The notes under the pieces are model-generated. The model was not told the DNA's origin and did no database searches. It saw nothing but the letters and a program-made list of their open reading frames with translations. This document shows, in pieces, positions 35,696 through 45,273 of a stretch of DNA of 64,000 nucleotides (the stretch's first letter is position 1; each line of letters opens with the position of its first letter). Source of the stretch: Hydractinia symbiolongicarpus (taxonomy: Eukaryota > Cnidaria > Hydrozoa > Anthoathecata > Hydractiniidae); assembly GCF_029227915.1 (NCBI RefSeq), contig NC_079885.1, positions 19,355,001 through 19,419,000 on the forward strand, written 5' to 3'. A program made the position numbers and the translations under genes.

Positions 35696-35767
35696 TCCCG
35701 TGTGTTCTATTGGTTAGGATCCGGAGCTCTCACCGCCCTGGCCGGGGTTGGATTCCCCGCACGGGAG
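35696..35767 (+). pseudogene. tRNA-Glu(CTC) copy, G15T class
   Basis: G10T, G15T, C27·C43, A30·G40 and C56G damage both promoter boxes. TTTT is kept. Confidence 0.7.
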
Positions 35768-36225
35768 AATGCGATTTTACAACATTTCCTATTGTCGAAT
35801 CTGGCCATTAAAGCTTTAAAATAATGTGGTTGTGTTAAGTCATTGATGGATTTGGTCCAACTAACAGAAAATGAACAATGCACAAACTCAGCATTTCCAC
35901 TAGCTTTTTCCATGTGTTTAAGAAACCAATACAAATTTTCAATTGCATAATAAACGATGAGGAAGCTTTAGAATATGCTTTGGGTCGAATTGTTAGAAGG
36001 TTTTCGAGAGACATTCTTCCTACAATATTTTACTAACAGCACGATATGTAACTTGGTGCTTTAATAACTTTGAGATCATCATATTGGCCAATGGCGGTGT
36101 TTCTGACTTTTAACTCGGCATTTAAGACATGTAAGAAACATTATCTCAAAAAACTTGCGCTGAAAGGACGTACGTACAACTGTTAAAAAAGCATTTCAAT
36201 GGCGAAATTAATAGCATCATGCATA

Positions 36226-36297
36226 TCCCGTGTGGTCTAGTGGTTAGGATCCGGCGCTCTCACCGCCGTGGCCGGGGTTCGATTCCCCGCACGGGAG
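36226..36297 (+). tRNA. tRNA-Glu(CTC), consensus
   Basis: Identical to 8802, with TTTT in place. It recurs 1591 bp downstream at 37817. Confidence 0.95.
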
Positions 36298-36755
36298 AAT
36301 GCGATTTTACAACATTTCCTATTGTCGAATCTGGCCATTAAAGCTTTAAAATAATGTGGTTGTGTTAAGTCATTGATGGATTTGGTCCAACTAACAGAAA
36401 ATGAACAATGCACAAACTCAGCATTTCCACTAGCTTTTTCCATGTGTTTAAGAAACCAATACAAATTTTCAATTGCATAATAAACGATGAGGAAGCTTTA
36501 GAATATGCTTTGGGTCGAATTGTTAGAAGGTTTTCGAGAGACATTCTTCCTACAATATTTTACTAACAGCACGATATGTAACTTGGTGCTTTAATAACTT
36601 TGAGATCATCATATTGGCCAATGGCGGTGTTTCTGAATTTTAACTCGGCATTTAAGACATGTAAGAAACACTATCTCAAAAAAATTGCGCTGAAAGGACG
36701 TACGTACAACTGTTAAAATAGCATTTCAATGGCGAAAATGATAGCATCATGCATA

Positions 36756-36827
36756 TCCCGTGTGGTCTATTGGTTAGGATCCGGAGCTCTCACCGCCCTG
36801 GCCGGGGTTCGATTCCCCGCACGGGAG
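36756..36827 (+). pseudogene. tRNA-Glu(CTC) copy, G15T class
   Basis: G15T, C27·C43 and A30·G40. Acceptor, T arm and TTTT match the consensus. Confidence 0.65.
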
Positions 36828-37286
36828 AATGCGATTTTAAAACATTTCCTATTGTAAAATCCGGCCATTAAAGCTTTAAAATAATGTGGTTGTTATTAAG
36901 TCATTGATGGATTTGGTCCAATTAACGGAAAATGAACAATGCACAAACTCAACATTTCCACTAGCTTTTTCCATGTGTTTAAGAAACCAATACAAATTTT
37001 CAATTGCATAATAAATGTTGAAGAAGCTTTAGAATATGCTTTGGGTCGAATTGTTTGAAGGTTTTCGAGAGACATTCTTCCTCCAATTTTTTACTAACAG
37101 CCCGATATGTAACTTGGTGCTTTAATAACTTTGAGATCATCATATTGGCCAGTGGCGGTGTTTCTGACTTTTAACTCGGCATTTAAGACATGTGAGAAAC
37201 ATTATCTCAAAAAACGTGCGCGGAAAGGACGTACGTACAACTGTTAAAATAGCATTTCAATCGCGACAATAATAGCATCATGCATA

Positions 37287-37358
37287 TCCCGTGTGGTCTA
37301 GTGGTTAGGATCCGGCTCTCTCACCGCCATGGCCGGGGTTCGATTCCCCGCACGGCAG
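37287..37358 (+). pseudogene. tRNA-Glu(CTC) copy, weak anticodon stem
   Basis: C27·A43, U31·C39 and C2·C71. TTTT is kept. Confidence 0.7.
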
Positions 37359-37816
37359 AATGCGATTTTACAACATTTCCTATTGTCGAATCTGGCCATT
37401 AAAACTTTAAAATAATGTGGTTGTGTTAAGTCATTGATGGATTTGGTCCATCTAAAAGAAAATGAACAATGCAGAAAGTCAGCGCGTCCACTAACTTTTT
37501 CCGCATGATTAAAAAACAAGTACAAATATTTAATTGCATAATAAAGGTTGAGGAAGACTTAGAAAATACTTTGCCTCGAAGTGTTTGAAAGTTTTCGAGA
37601 GACATTCTTTCTCCAAAACTTTACTAACATCTCGATATGTAACTTGGTGCTTTAATAACTTTGAGATCATCATATTGGCCAATGGCGGTGTTTCTGACTT
37701 TTAACTCGGCATTTAAGACATGTAAGAAACATTATCTCAAAAAACTTGCGCTGAAAGGACGTACGTACAACTGTTAAAATAGCATTTCAATGGCGAAATT
37801 AATAGCATCATGCATA

Positions 37817-37888
37817 TCCCGTGTGGTCTAGTGGTTAGGATCCGGCGCTCTCACCGCCGTGGCCGGGGTTCGATTCCCCGCACGGGAG
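37817..37888 (+). tRNA. tRNA-Glu(CTC), consensus
   Basis: Identical to 8802, with the A box, B box and TTTT. It is the second member of the 1591-bp period. Confidence 0.95.
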
Positions 37889-38346
37889 AATGCGATTTTA
37901 CAACATTTCCTATTGTCGAATCTGGCCATTAAAGCTTTAAAATAATGTGGTTGTGTTAAGTCATTGATGGATTTGGTCCAACTAACAGAAAATGAACAAT
38001 GCACAAACTCAGCATTTCCACTAGCTTTTTCCATGTGTTTAAGAAACCAATACAAATTTTCAATTGCATAATAAACGATGAGGAAGCTTTAAAATATGCT
38101 TTGGGTCGAATTGTTAGAAGGTTTTCGAGAGACATTCTTCCTACAATATTTTACTAAAAGCACGATATGTAACTTGGTGCTTTAATAACTTTGAGATCAT
38201 CATATTGGCCAATGGCGGTGTTTCTGAATTTTAACTCGGCATTTAAGACATGTAAGAAACATTATCTCAAAAAACTTGCGCTGAAAGGACGTACGTACAA
38301 CTGTTAAAATAGCATTTCAATGGCGAAAATGATAGCATCATGCATA

Positions 38347-38418
38347 TCCCGTGTGGTCTATTGGTTAGGATCCGGAGCTCTCACCGCCCTGGCCGGGGTT
38401 CGATTCCCCGCACGGGAG
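38347..38418 (+). pseudogene. tRNA-Glu(CTC) copy, G15T class
   Basis: Same as at 36756, 1591 bp upstream: G15T, C27·C43 and A30·G40. Confidence 0.65.
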
Positions 38419-38877
38419 AATGCGATTTTACAACATTTCCTATTGTAGAATCCGGCCATTAAAGCTTTAAAATAATGTGGTTGTTATTAAGTCATTGATG
38501 GATTTGGTCCAATTAACGGAAAATGAACAATGCACAAACTCAACATTTCCACTAGCTTTTTCCATGTGTTTAAGAAACCAATACAAATTTTCAATTGCAT
38601 AATAAAAGTTGAAGAAGCTTTAGAATATGCTTTGGGTCGAATTGTTTGAAGGTTTTTGAGAGACATTCTTCCTCCAATATTTTACTAACAGCCCGATATG
38701 TAACTTGGTGCTTTAATAACTTTGAGATCATCATATTGGCCAATGGCGGTGTTTCTGACTTTTAACTCGGCATTTAAGAAATGTGAGAAACATTATCTCA
38801 AAAAACGTGCGCTGAAAGGACGTACGTACAACTGTTAAAATAGCATTTCAATCGCGACAATAATAGCATCATGCATA

Positions 38878-38949
38878 TCCCGTGTGGTCTAGTGGTTAGG
38901 ATCCGGCTCTCTCACCGCCATGGCCGGGGTTCGATTCCCCGCAGGACAG
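38878..38949 (+). pseudogene. tRNA-Glu(CTC) copy, acceptor broken
   Basis: The 3' acceptor strand CAGGACA leaves C2·C71, C3·A70 and G5·G68. C27·A43 and U31·C39 are also present. Confidence 0.72.
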
Positions 38950-39407
38950 AATGCGATTTTACAACATTTCCTATTGTCGAATCTGGCCATTAAAACTTTA
39001 AAATAATGTGGTTGTGTTAAGTCATTGATGGATTTGGTCCATCTAACAGAAAATGAACAATGCACAAACTCAGCATTTCCACTAGCTTTTTCCATGTGTT
39101 TAAGAAACCAATACAAATTTTCAATTGCATAATAAACGATGAGGAAGCTTTAGAATATGCTTTGGGTCGAATTGTTAGAAGGTTTTCCAGAGACATGCTT
39201 CCTACAATATTTTACTAACAGCACGATATGTAACTTGGTGCTTTAATAACTTTGAGATCATCATATTGGCCAATGGCGGTGTTTCTGACTTTTAACTCGG
39301 CATTTAAGACACGTGAGAAACATTATCTCAAAAAACGTGCGCTGAAAGGACGTACGTACAACTGTTAAAATAGCATTTCAATCGCAAAAATAATAGCATC
39401 ATGCATA

Positions 39408-39479
39408 TCCCGTGTGGTCTAGTGGTTAGGATCCGGCGCTCTCACCGCCATGGCCGGGGTTCGATTCCCCGCACGGAAC
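39408..39479 (+). pseudogene. tRNA-Glu(CTC) copy, acceptor mismatch
   Basis: C27·A43, C2·A71, and C at the discriminator position. T arm and TTTT are intact. Confidence 0.68.
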
Positions 39480-39937
39480 AATGCGATTTTACAACATTTC
39501 CTATTGTCGAATCTGGCCATTGAAACTTTAAAATAATGTGGTTGTGTTAAGTCATTGATGGATTTGGTCCATCTAACAGAAAATGAACAATGCAGAAAGT
39601 CAGCGCGTCCACTAACTTTTTCCGCATGATTAAAAAACAAGTACAAATATTCAATTGCATAATAAAAGTTGAGGAAGCTTTAGAAAATGCTTTGGGTCGA
39701 ATTTTTTGAAGGTTTTCGAGAGACATTCTTTCTCCAAAACTTTACTAACATCCCGATATGTAACTTGGTGCTTTAATAACTTTGAGATCATCATATTGGC
39801 CAATGGCGGTGTTTCTGAATTTTAACTCGGCATTTAAGACATGTAAGAAACATTATCTCAAAAAACTTGCGCTGAAAGGACGTACGTACAACTGTTAAAA
39901 TAGCATTTCAATGGCGAAAATGATAGCATCATGCATA

Positions 39938-40009
39938 TCCCGTGTGGTCTATTGGTTAGGATCCGGAGCTCTCACCGCCGTGGCCGGGGTTCGATTCCCC
40001 GCACGGGAG
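39938..40009 (+). tRNA. tRNA-Glu(CTC), G15T
   Basis: G15T and A30·G40 only. Position 43 is back to G, unlike its relatives at 36756 and 38347. TTTT is present. Confidence 0.66.
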
Positions 40010-40468
40010 AATGCGATTTTACAACATTTCCTATTGTAGAATCCGGCCATTAAAGCTTTAAAATAATGTGGTTGTTATTAAGTCATTGATGGATTTAGTC
40101 CAATTAACGGAAAATGAACAATGCACAAACTCAACATTTCCACTAGCTTTTTCCATGTGTTTAAGAAACCAATACAAATTTTCAATTGCATAATAAAAGT
40201 TGAAGAAGCTTTAGAATATGCTTTGGGTCGAATTGTTTGAAGGTTTTCGAGAGACATTCTTCCTCCCATATTTTACTAACAGCCCGATATGTAACTTGGT
40301 GCTTTAATAACTTTGAGATCATCATATTGGCCAATGGCGGTGTTTCTGACTTTTAACTCGGCATTTAAGAAATGTGAGAAACATTATCTCAAAAAACGTG
40401 CGCTGAAAGGACGTACGTACAACTGTTAAAATAGCATTTCAATCGCGACAATAATAGCATCATGCATA

Positions 40469-40540
40469 TCCCGTGTGGTCTAGTGGTTAGGATCCGGCTC
40501 TTTCACCGCCATGGCCGGGGTTCGATTCCCCGCACGGCAG
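40469..40540 (+). pseudogene. tRNA-Glu copy with anticodon TTC
   Basis: Loop CTTTCAC gives anticodon TTC, the other Glu isoacceptor (GAA), by C34T. The stem around it is the weak CGGCT/CGCCA form and the acceptor has C2·C71. It is the last tRNA before the retrotransposon, whose target site lies 119 bp past its end. Confidence 0.66.
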
Positions 40541-40659
40541 AATGCGATTTTACAACATTTCCTATTGTCGAATCTGGCCATTAAAACTTTAAAATAATGT
40601 GGTTGTGTTAAGTCATTGATGGATTTGGTCCAACTAACCGAAAATGAACAATGCACAAA

Positions 40660-40663
40660 CTTA
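40660..40663. repeat. Target-site duplication CTTA, left
   Basis: CTTA ends the array sequence 'cacaaactta'. The same four bases restart the array at 43881. The uninterrupted site is visible at 45988-46004 as 'cacaaacttagcatttc'. Confidence 0.8.
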
Positions 40664-40962
40664 TTATTATTAAACAATATTTATACAGAATTTTTTACAC
40701 TTCAGTAAAATGAACTACTGCTATCATCGTGTGTCCTGTCAGTAAAAATATATAAAAGAAAGAAAAATATAAGCAAAAACTATTATCTACTAAATAACCA
40801 CTCATGAGTTAGCTAAGAAATTAATATAAAACGCATGTACGTACCAAGAAAAAAGAAAAAGAGAAAAAAGAAAAATGTGAAACTAGAATGCGCAAAAGTT
40901 AGAAACAGAAGCTACTTTAATAATTACTAAAAACATATAAAACATATTTTAAAAGCGAATAT
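40664..40962 (-). other. Retrotransposon 3' UTR with TAA tail
   Basis: AT-rich non-coding end of the element. On the minus strand it closes with ATAATAATAA at the insertion edge. A TAA-type tail, in place of poly(A), is known for several non-LTR clades. Confidence 0.75.
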
Positions 40963-41532
40963 TTACATAAAATGTTGATAAACTAATTTTTTGAACTGAA
41001 ATAAGTTATCGCAACAACGTATTTTTAATGGTAAGTCATTGTATAATGCTGCACCAAGATATTTGAAGGATCTTTTTCCGAACTCTAATTTTATACGTGG
41101 TAATTTTACTAACATATTTCGATTCCGTGTGTTAATTGAATACTCGTTGATAACAAAATAATTTTCGCAGACAGTGCTCGTCAGACAGCTTTTTACCAAA
41201 ACCCATACCCGTCCTTTCATCTTTCCTTCAATACTCCCAATCGTATTTTTTCCTCCAACTATTTGTCCGGCTCGATTTTCTATTGATTGTAACTTTTTTC
41301 GTTGGGTCATCGTTAATTTTAAATTTAAAAGAGAACTATACAACAAAATGGGTTCAATTACCATCTGATAGATTTTATAAGCAGCTTCAAAACTCAGAAA
41401 TGGTAGCATTTTTCTAAGAAGGTTCAATCTTCCGGCTGCTTTCTTATATGACTTCTCGAAATTATCAACCAGGGTTAGTGACGAATCCAGTTCGTTTCCC
41501 AAATATATGTAAGACGTGGAATGATGAATAGG
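40963..41532 (-). CDS. RT C-terminal fragment of the retrotransposon
   Basis: In-frame continuation after the second stop. The first Met at 41502 opens 179 residues ending at the natural stop 40963-40965. It contains the post-RT segment typical of this family: a YLG-type start before the Met, a basic 'MTQRKKLQ' stretch, and a C-terminal 'FGKRSFKYLGAALYNDLP' block. No zinc-knuckle cysteine pattern is evident. Confidence 0.8.
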   Translation of the reverse strand, partial: PIHHSTSYIYLGNELDSSLTLVDNFEKSYKKAAGRLNLLRKMLPFLSFEAAYKIYQMVIEPILLYSSLLNLKLTMTQRKKLQSIENRAGQIVGGKNTIGSIEGKMKGRVWVLVKSCLTSTVCENYFVINEYSINTRNRNMLVKLPRIKLEFGKRSFKYLGAALYNDLPLKIRCCDNLFQFKKLVYQHFM

Positions 41533-43254
41533 TTAACCCTGCATTGCCAATTGGATTGTATTTTTGGTATTTTTACGGGATAATCTTTTAGATGTTCCAA
41601 ATAGCACAGTTTCTGTTTTTCCTTTCTTTAGATTCAGTATGAGTTCGTTATCGTTCAAATAAGTAGATACGTTTTCTAATTCATCGTTCAATGTTGTTTC
41701 TATTATACAGGGGTCAGCATTTGCAACATAGATGACGGTATCGTCAGCAAATTGAATACACTTACTTTTCTCAAGGTGTTCCGAGAAGTCATTAAAAAAT
41801 ATTAAAAATAAATGTATAGGACCGAGTATCGATCCTTGCGGCACTCCACTTACAACATTAAAACTTGCTGATGTTCGATTGCCAACTTCAACAACTTGTG
41901 ATCGGTTAAAAAGATAATCTGTAAACCACAACAATTCTACATTGCCAACACCGCATGATGAAAGTTTTCTTAAGACTACATCGTGACTGATCGTATCGAA
42001 CGCTTTACTTAAATCCAGAAACAGCGCTCCAACTAACTTTCCGTTCTCGGCAGCTTGTCTTGCTTCGTCAACAAGTAGTGTTGTTGCAAGATGTGTTGAA
42101 CGTTTAGCTCTATAGCCAAATTGGGAGTCATTTAGTAATTTCTCATTTTCTAAAAATTCCATTAATTGTGTGTGTACTGCTTTTTCCAATAATTTAGAGA
42201 GTATTGGCAACACTGAAATTGGACGATAATTTTCAGGTTTGTTTGTGTCTCCTGATTTAAAAAGTGGGACGATTTTTGCTTGTTTCCATGCGTTCGGAAC
42301 TGTACTGGAGCGTAAAGACTGGTTAATAATGTGATGTAACGGAACAATTAAATGTTGCGCACAATCTTTAAGCATTCCAGGAGGGAGTTCATCAAGTCCA
42401 GTGGATTTCTTTCTCTTTAATTTCTTTTTAAGAAAATCCTTAATAAAAACTTTAGACACATATTGAAAATTAAAAGATTTTCTAGTTCTGGAGCAAATGT
42501 GATTTGGCGGTTTCCAGATAAAGTTCTTCAATTTAAATGCGGATGACTTCAGATTATTTACGACTGTTGAAAAGTAATCACGGAAGGCATTGGCGCGAGT
42601 TTGATTATCTTTCTCGTTATTAGACGCATTTTTTGTGTTAGCCTTTGTCGGAAATATAGTTTTCACTGCTTTCCAGAAAGCTTTGGGATTTGTGCGGTTT
42701 TCGTCTATTAAGTTCTTGTGATGTTTAGCCTTAGCGTTTTTTTGCATATTGTTGCATTTATTTCTTAAGTCCTTATATTTCCTCCAATCACTTGCACTGT
42801 TGCTTTTTCTAGCCTTTCGTAAAAGTTGATCACGCTGCTTCATTATTGATTTCAAGTTTTCGTTAAGCCAAGCGCATGGGCGACCTTTCACTCTTTTTTG
42901 AATGATCGGCGCATGTTTGTCGAAAATGTATTTTACAATACCATTAAATGTGTTAACAGCGTCATTAACGTTTGATAAAGATAATACCGGCAACCAATTC
43001 ACTTGTTCAAAATCACGATTCATATTATCAGGATTGTATTTGGCATAATTTCTGGTTTTGACTGTTTTTGACGTGTACTTTTTGTTGTTTAATTTTCGTA
43101 CGCAACCTACTAAATCATGGTCACTGAGACTAGTCGGTATGACGTCTTGTTCAGCGATTGACCCAGGGTTGTTCGTTGCTATAATGTCGATTAAAGATTT
43201 TGTGTCCTGCGTTACACGCGTTGGTTTTTTGAATATTTGTGTTAAACTCTTCAG
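41533..43254 (-). CDS. Reverse-transcriptase fragment of the retrotransposon
   Basis: This segment is open from the codon after the first stop to the second stop. The first Met is at 43023, which gives 496 residues. Counted from that Met, RT motifs are STGLDELP at 207-214, ENYRPIS at 264-270, LDLSKAFD at 336-343 (first catalytic Asp), SGVPQGSILGP at 392-402 and FADD at 425-428 (catalytic Asp pair). The catalytic residues are intact. After GP the text reads IHLFLIFFND, one residue longer than the usual GPLLFLIFFND pattern. About 77 codons before the Met carry the endonuclease SDH motif. Confidence 0.88.
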   Translation of the reverse strand: MKSLTQIFKKPTRVTQDTKSLIDIIATNNPGSIAEQDVIPTSLSDHDLVGCVRKLNNKKYTSKTVKTRNYAKYNPDNMNRDFEQVNWLPVLSLSNVNDAVNTFNGIVKYIFDKHAPIIQKRVKGRPCAWLNENLKSIMKQRDQLLRKARKSNSASDWRKYKDLRNKCNNMQKNAKAKHHKNLIDENRTNPKAFWKAVKTIFPTKANTKNASNNEKDNQTRANAFRDYFSTVVNNLKSSAFKLKNFIWKPPNHICSRTRKSFNFQYVSKVFIKDFLKKKLKRKKSTGLDELPPGMLKDCAQHLIVPLHHIINQSLRSSTVPNAWKQAKIVPLFKSGDTNKPENYRPISVLPILSKLLEKAVHTQLMEFLENEKLLNDSQFGYRAKRSTHLATTLLVDEARQAAENGKLVGALFLDLSKAFDTISHDVVLRKLSSCGVGNVELLWFTDYLFNRSQVVEVGNRTSASFNVVSGVPQGSILGPIHLFLIFFNDFSEHLEKSKCIQFADDTVIYVANADPCIIETTLNDELENVSTYLNDNELILNLKKGKTETVLFGTSKRLSRKNTKNTIQLAMQG

Positions 43255-43875
43255 TTAAATAATTTCTTTAACTTCTCTATTATCTCGTGAATTTAAATAG
43301 TTAACATTCATATCTCCTATGAGTATAACATCCTTAGACTCCGCACAACAAAGCGATAATGATGTCTCTAATAACTCATTGTAATTACTCGGCAAGTGTT
43401 TTGTGCCGTTTGGAGCCCTATAATGTGTTGCTATAAGAACGTTATGCGAATTTTTAACGACAATTTCTATAACAATGCTTTCGAGTTTACCAATCTCCAA
43501 ATCTGTTCGCCTAACATAGTTTATGCTGTTATTTATATAAACCGCTACACCTTCTCCTTTACCAGTATTACGATTTCTTTTTTCAAAATTATAACCTGGG
43601 ATATCATACAACTGATCGACATCTTCGGCGGTTGAAATATGAGTTTCCGATAACGTAAACACATCTATGTTTGGATGCGATGAAAAAAGTGCCTGTAAAC
43701 CACTAAAATTTGCTAATAAGCCACGAACATTTTGATGTAATACATTCAATCCTTTTCTCTTTAACAGTTCTAATAAATCATTCTTTCTTTCGTATTCAAC
43801 AGTTTCAATATTTCCACAAAACATCAACAAGAATAATAATAAAGTGTAGAACACGACCGCATTGGCTGCCATCAT
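43255..43875 (-). CDS. Endonuclease-domain fragment of the retrotransposon
   Basis: 206 codons from ATG to the first internal TAA. Residues 7-19 are hydrophobic. APE-type landmarks follow: HQNVRG at 47-52 (Asn49), SETHI at 76-80 (Glu77), a Tyr-Arg pair at 152-153 and GDMNVN at 187-192. The SDH motif that completes the active site lies after the stop, at about 43117-43125, so the domain itself is cut. The segment GNIETVEYE at 21-29 recalls the start of 2A-like leaders in some CR1 elements, but the NPGP end is absent. The start is simply the first ATG, 5 bp from the truncated edge, and may not be the native one. Confidence 0.8.
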   Translation of the reverse strand: MMAANAVVFYTLLLFLLMFCGNIETVEYERKNDLLELLKRKGLNVLHQNVRGLLANFSGLQALFSSHPNIDVFTLSETHISTAEDVDQLYDIPGYNFEKRNRNTGKGEGVAVYINNSINYVRRTDLEIGKLESIVIEIVVKNSHNVLIATHYRAPNGTKHLPSNYNELLETSLSLCCAESKDVILIGDMNVNYLNSRDNREVKEII

Positions 43876-43880
43876 ACCAT

Positions 43881-43884
43881 CTTA
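43881..43884. repeat. Target-site duplication CTTA, right
   Basis: Second CTTA, followed by 'gcatttccactag', which continues the interrupted array unit. Confidence 0.8.
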
Positions 43885-44214
43885 GCATTTCCACTAGAAT
43901 TTTCCATGCGTTAAGGAGCAAGTACAAATTTTCAATTGCATAATAAAGGTTGAGGAAGACTTAGAAAATACTTTGCCTCGAAGTGTTTGAAAGTTTTCGA
44001 GAGACATTCTTTCTCCAAAACTTTACTAACATCCCGATATGTAACTTGGTGCTTTAATAACTTTGAGATCAGCATATTGGCCAATGGCGGTGTTTCTGAC
44101 CTTTACCTTGGCATTTAAGACATGTGAGAAACATTATCTGAAAAAACTTGCGCTGAAAGAACGTACGTATAACTGTTTAAATAGCATTTCAATCGCTAAA
44201 ATAACATCAGCATA

Positions 44215-44285
44215 TCCTGTGTGGTCTAGTGGTTAGGATCCGGCGCTCTCACCGCCGTGGCGGGGTTCGTTTCCCCGCACTGGAG
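44215..44285 (+). pseudogene. tRNA-Glu(CTC) class B copy, short variable loop
   Basis: It is 71 nt long. U4·U69, one base lost from the variable loop and A58T. No TTTT. First tRNA after the retrotransposon. Confidence 0.68.
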
Positions 44286-44743
44286 AATGCGGTTTCACAA
44301 CATTTCCTATTGTCGAATCTGGCCATTGAAACTTTAAAATAATGTGGTTGTGTTAAGTCATTGATGGATTTGGTCCATCTAACAGAAAATGAACAATGCA
44401 GAAAGTCAGCGCGTCCACTAACTTTCTCCGCATGATTAAAAAACAAGTACAAATATTCAATTGCATAATAAAAGTTGAGGAAGCTTTAGAAAATGCTTTG
44501 GGTCGAATTTTTTGAAGGTTTTCGAGACACATTCTTTCTCCAATGATTTACTAACAGCCCGATAGGTAACTTGGTGCTTTAATAACTTTGAGATCATCAT
44601 ATTGGCCAATGGCGGTAATCTGACTTTTAACTCGGCATTTAAGACATGTGAGAAAACATTATCTCAAAAAACTTGTGCTGAAAGAACGTACGTATAACTG
44701 TTTAAATAGCATTTGAATCTTGAAAATAATATCAGCATGCATA

Positions 44744-44815
44744 TCCCGTGTGGTTTGGTGGTTAGGATCCGGCGCTCTCACTGCCGTGGCCGGGGTTCGA
44801 TTCCCTGCACGGGAG
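44744..44815 (+). tRNA. tRNA-Glu(CTC), A14G class
   Basis: A14G, with wobbles U12·G23, G31·U39 and G50·U64. The acceptor is perfect and TTTT is present. Confidence 0.66.
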
Positions 44816-45215
44816 AATGCGATTTTACAACATTTCCTATTGTCGCATCCTACCTTTGCCACTTTAAAATAATGTGGTTGTGTTAAGTCATTGATGGATT
44901 TGGTCCAACTAACAGAAAATGAACAGTGCACAAACTCAGCAATTCCACTAGCTTTTTCCATGTGCTTAAGAAACAAGTACAAATTTTCTATTGCATATTA
45001 AAGGTTCAGGAAGACTTAGAAAACACTTTGCCTCGAAGTGTTTGAAAGTTTTCGAGAGACAATATTTCTCCAAAACTTTACTAACATCCCGATATGTAAC
45101 TTGGTGCTTTAATAACTTTGAGATCATCATATTGGCCAATGGCGGTGTTTCGGACTTTTAACTCGGCATTTAAGACATGTAAGAAACATTATCTCAAAAA
45201 ACTTGCGCTGAAAGG

Positions 45216-45225
45216 ACGTACGTAC
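45216..45225. promoter_or_regulatory. Conserved palindromic element upstream of tRNA
   Basis: ACGTACGTAC followed by CAACTG lies 49 bp upstream of the tRNA at 45274. Most units have it or a one- or two-base variant (ACGCACGTAT, GGTACGTGC) at the same place. It could be an upstream factor site, but shared descent of the units explains its presence equally well. Confidence 0.35.
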
Positions 45226-45273
45226 AACTGTTAAAATAGCATTTCAATGGCGAAAATAATAGCATCATGCATA

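Larger units (their letters stand above)
35696..40009 (+). repeat. Three-unit higher-order repeat, period 1591 bp
   Basis: The cycle of consensus, G15T-class and weak-stem units repeats: 36226/36756/37287, then 37817/38347/38878. 39938 continues it after 39408. Confidence 0.82.
1..40663 (+). repeat. tRNA-Glu tandem array, left part
   Basis: Head-to-tail units of about 530 bp carry one tRNA each; 77 tRNA loci lie in this part. In order, a unit has the tRNA, a short trailer with TTTT, a conserved stretch around 'taatgtggttgtgttaag', a segment that varies between classes ('cacaaactcagc' or 'cagaaagtcagcgcg'), 'attgcataataaa', 'ttttcgagagacatt', 'cccgatatgtaactt', 'cggcatttaagacatgtgag', a palindromic ACGTACGT and an AT-rich leader. 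The roughly 455-bp spacers show nothing else that I can support as a gene. Unit lengths cluster at 525-526 and 529-531; the difference lies mainly in the leader just 5' of the tRNA. Confidence 0.97.
40963..43875 (-). pseudogene. Endonuclease/reverse-transcriptase ORF with two in-frame stops
   Basis: The whole span is one reading frame of 971 codons including the final stop. It is broken only by TAA codons at 43255-43257 and 41533-41535, with no frameshift between the pieces. The length is typical of non-LTR ORF2 proteins. The product would nick target DNA and reverse-transcribe the element RNA in the nucleus. As written, this copy cannot make the full protein without readthrough. Confidence 0.88.
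40664..43880 (-). mobile_element. Non-LTR retrotransposon (CR1/jockey-like), 5'-truncated
   Basis: A 3217-bp insert with no array sequence, read on the minus strand. It encodes an AP-endonuclease-like domain and a reverse transcriptase in one frame (43875 down to 40963), then has a 299-bp 3' end finishing in TAA repeats. The first ATG lies 5 bp inside the 5' edge and no upstream ORF is present, so the 5' part, including any first ORF, is probably missing. The spacing of flanking tRNAs (3746 bp) minus the 525-bp unit length at the matching site gives 3221 bp, which is the insert plus one 4-bp duplication. Placement near the cnidarian CR1/jockey-like group is from memory of motif wording. Confidence 0.9.

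Noticed and set aside
41174-41368. A 64-codon plus-strand frame inside the retrotransposon
   Set aside because: It lies opposite the reverse-transcriptase frame and looks like its shadow.
40664-43880. Retrovirus or LTR element
   Set aside because: There are no terminal repeats and no protease or integrase. The endonuclease plus RT order with a TAA tail fits a non-LTR element.
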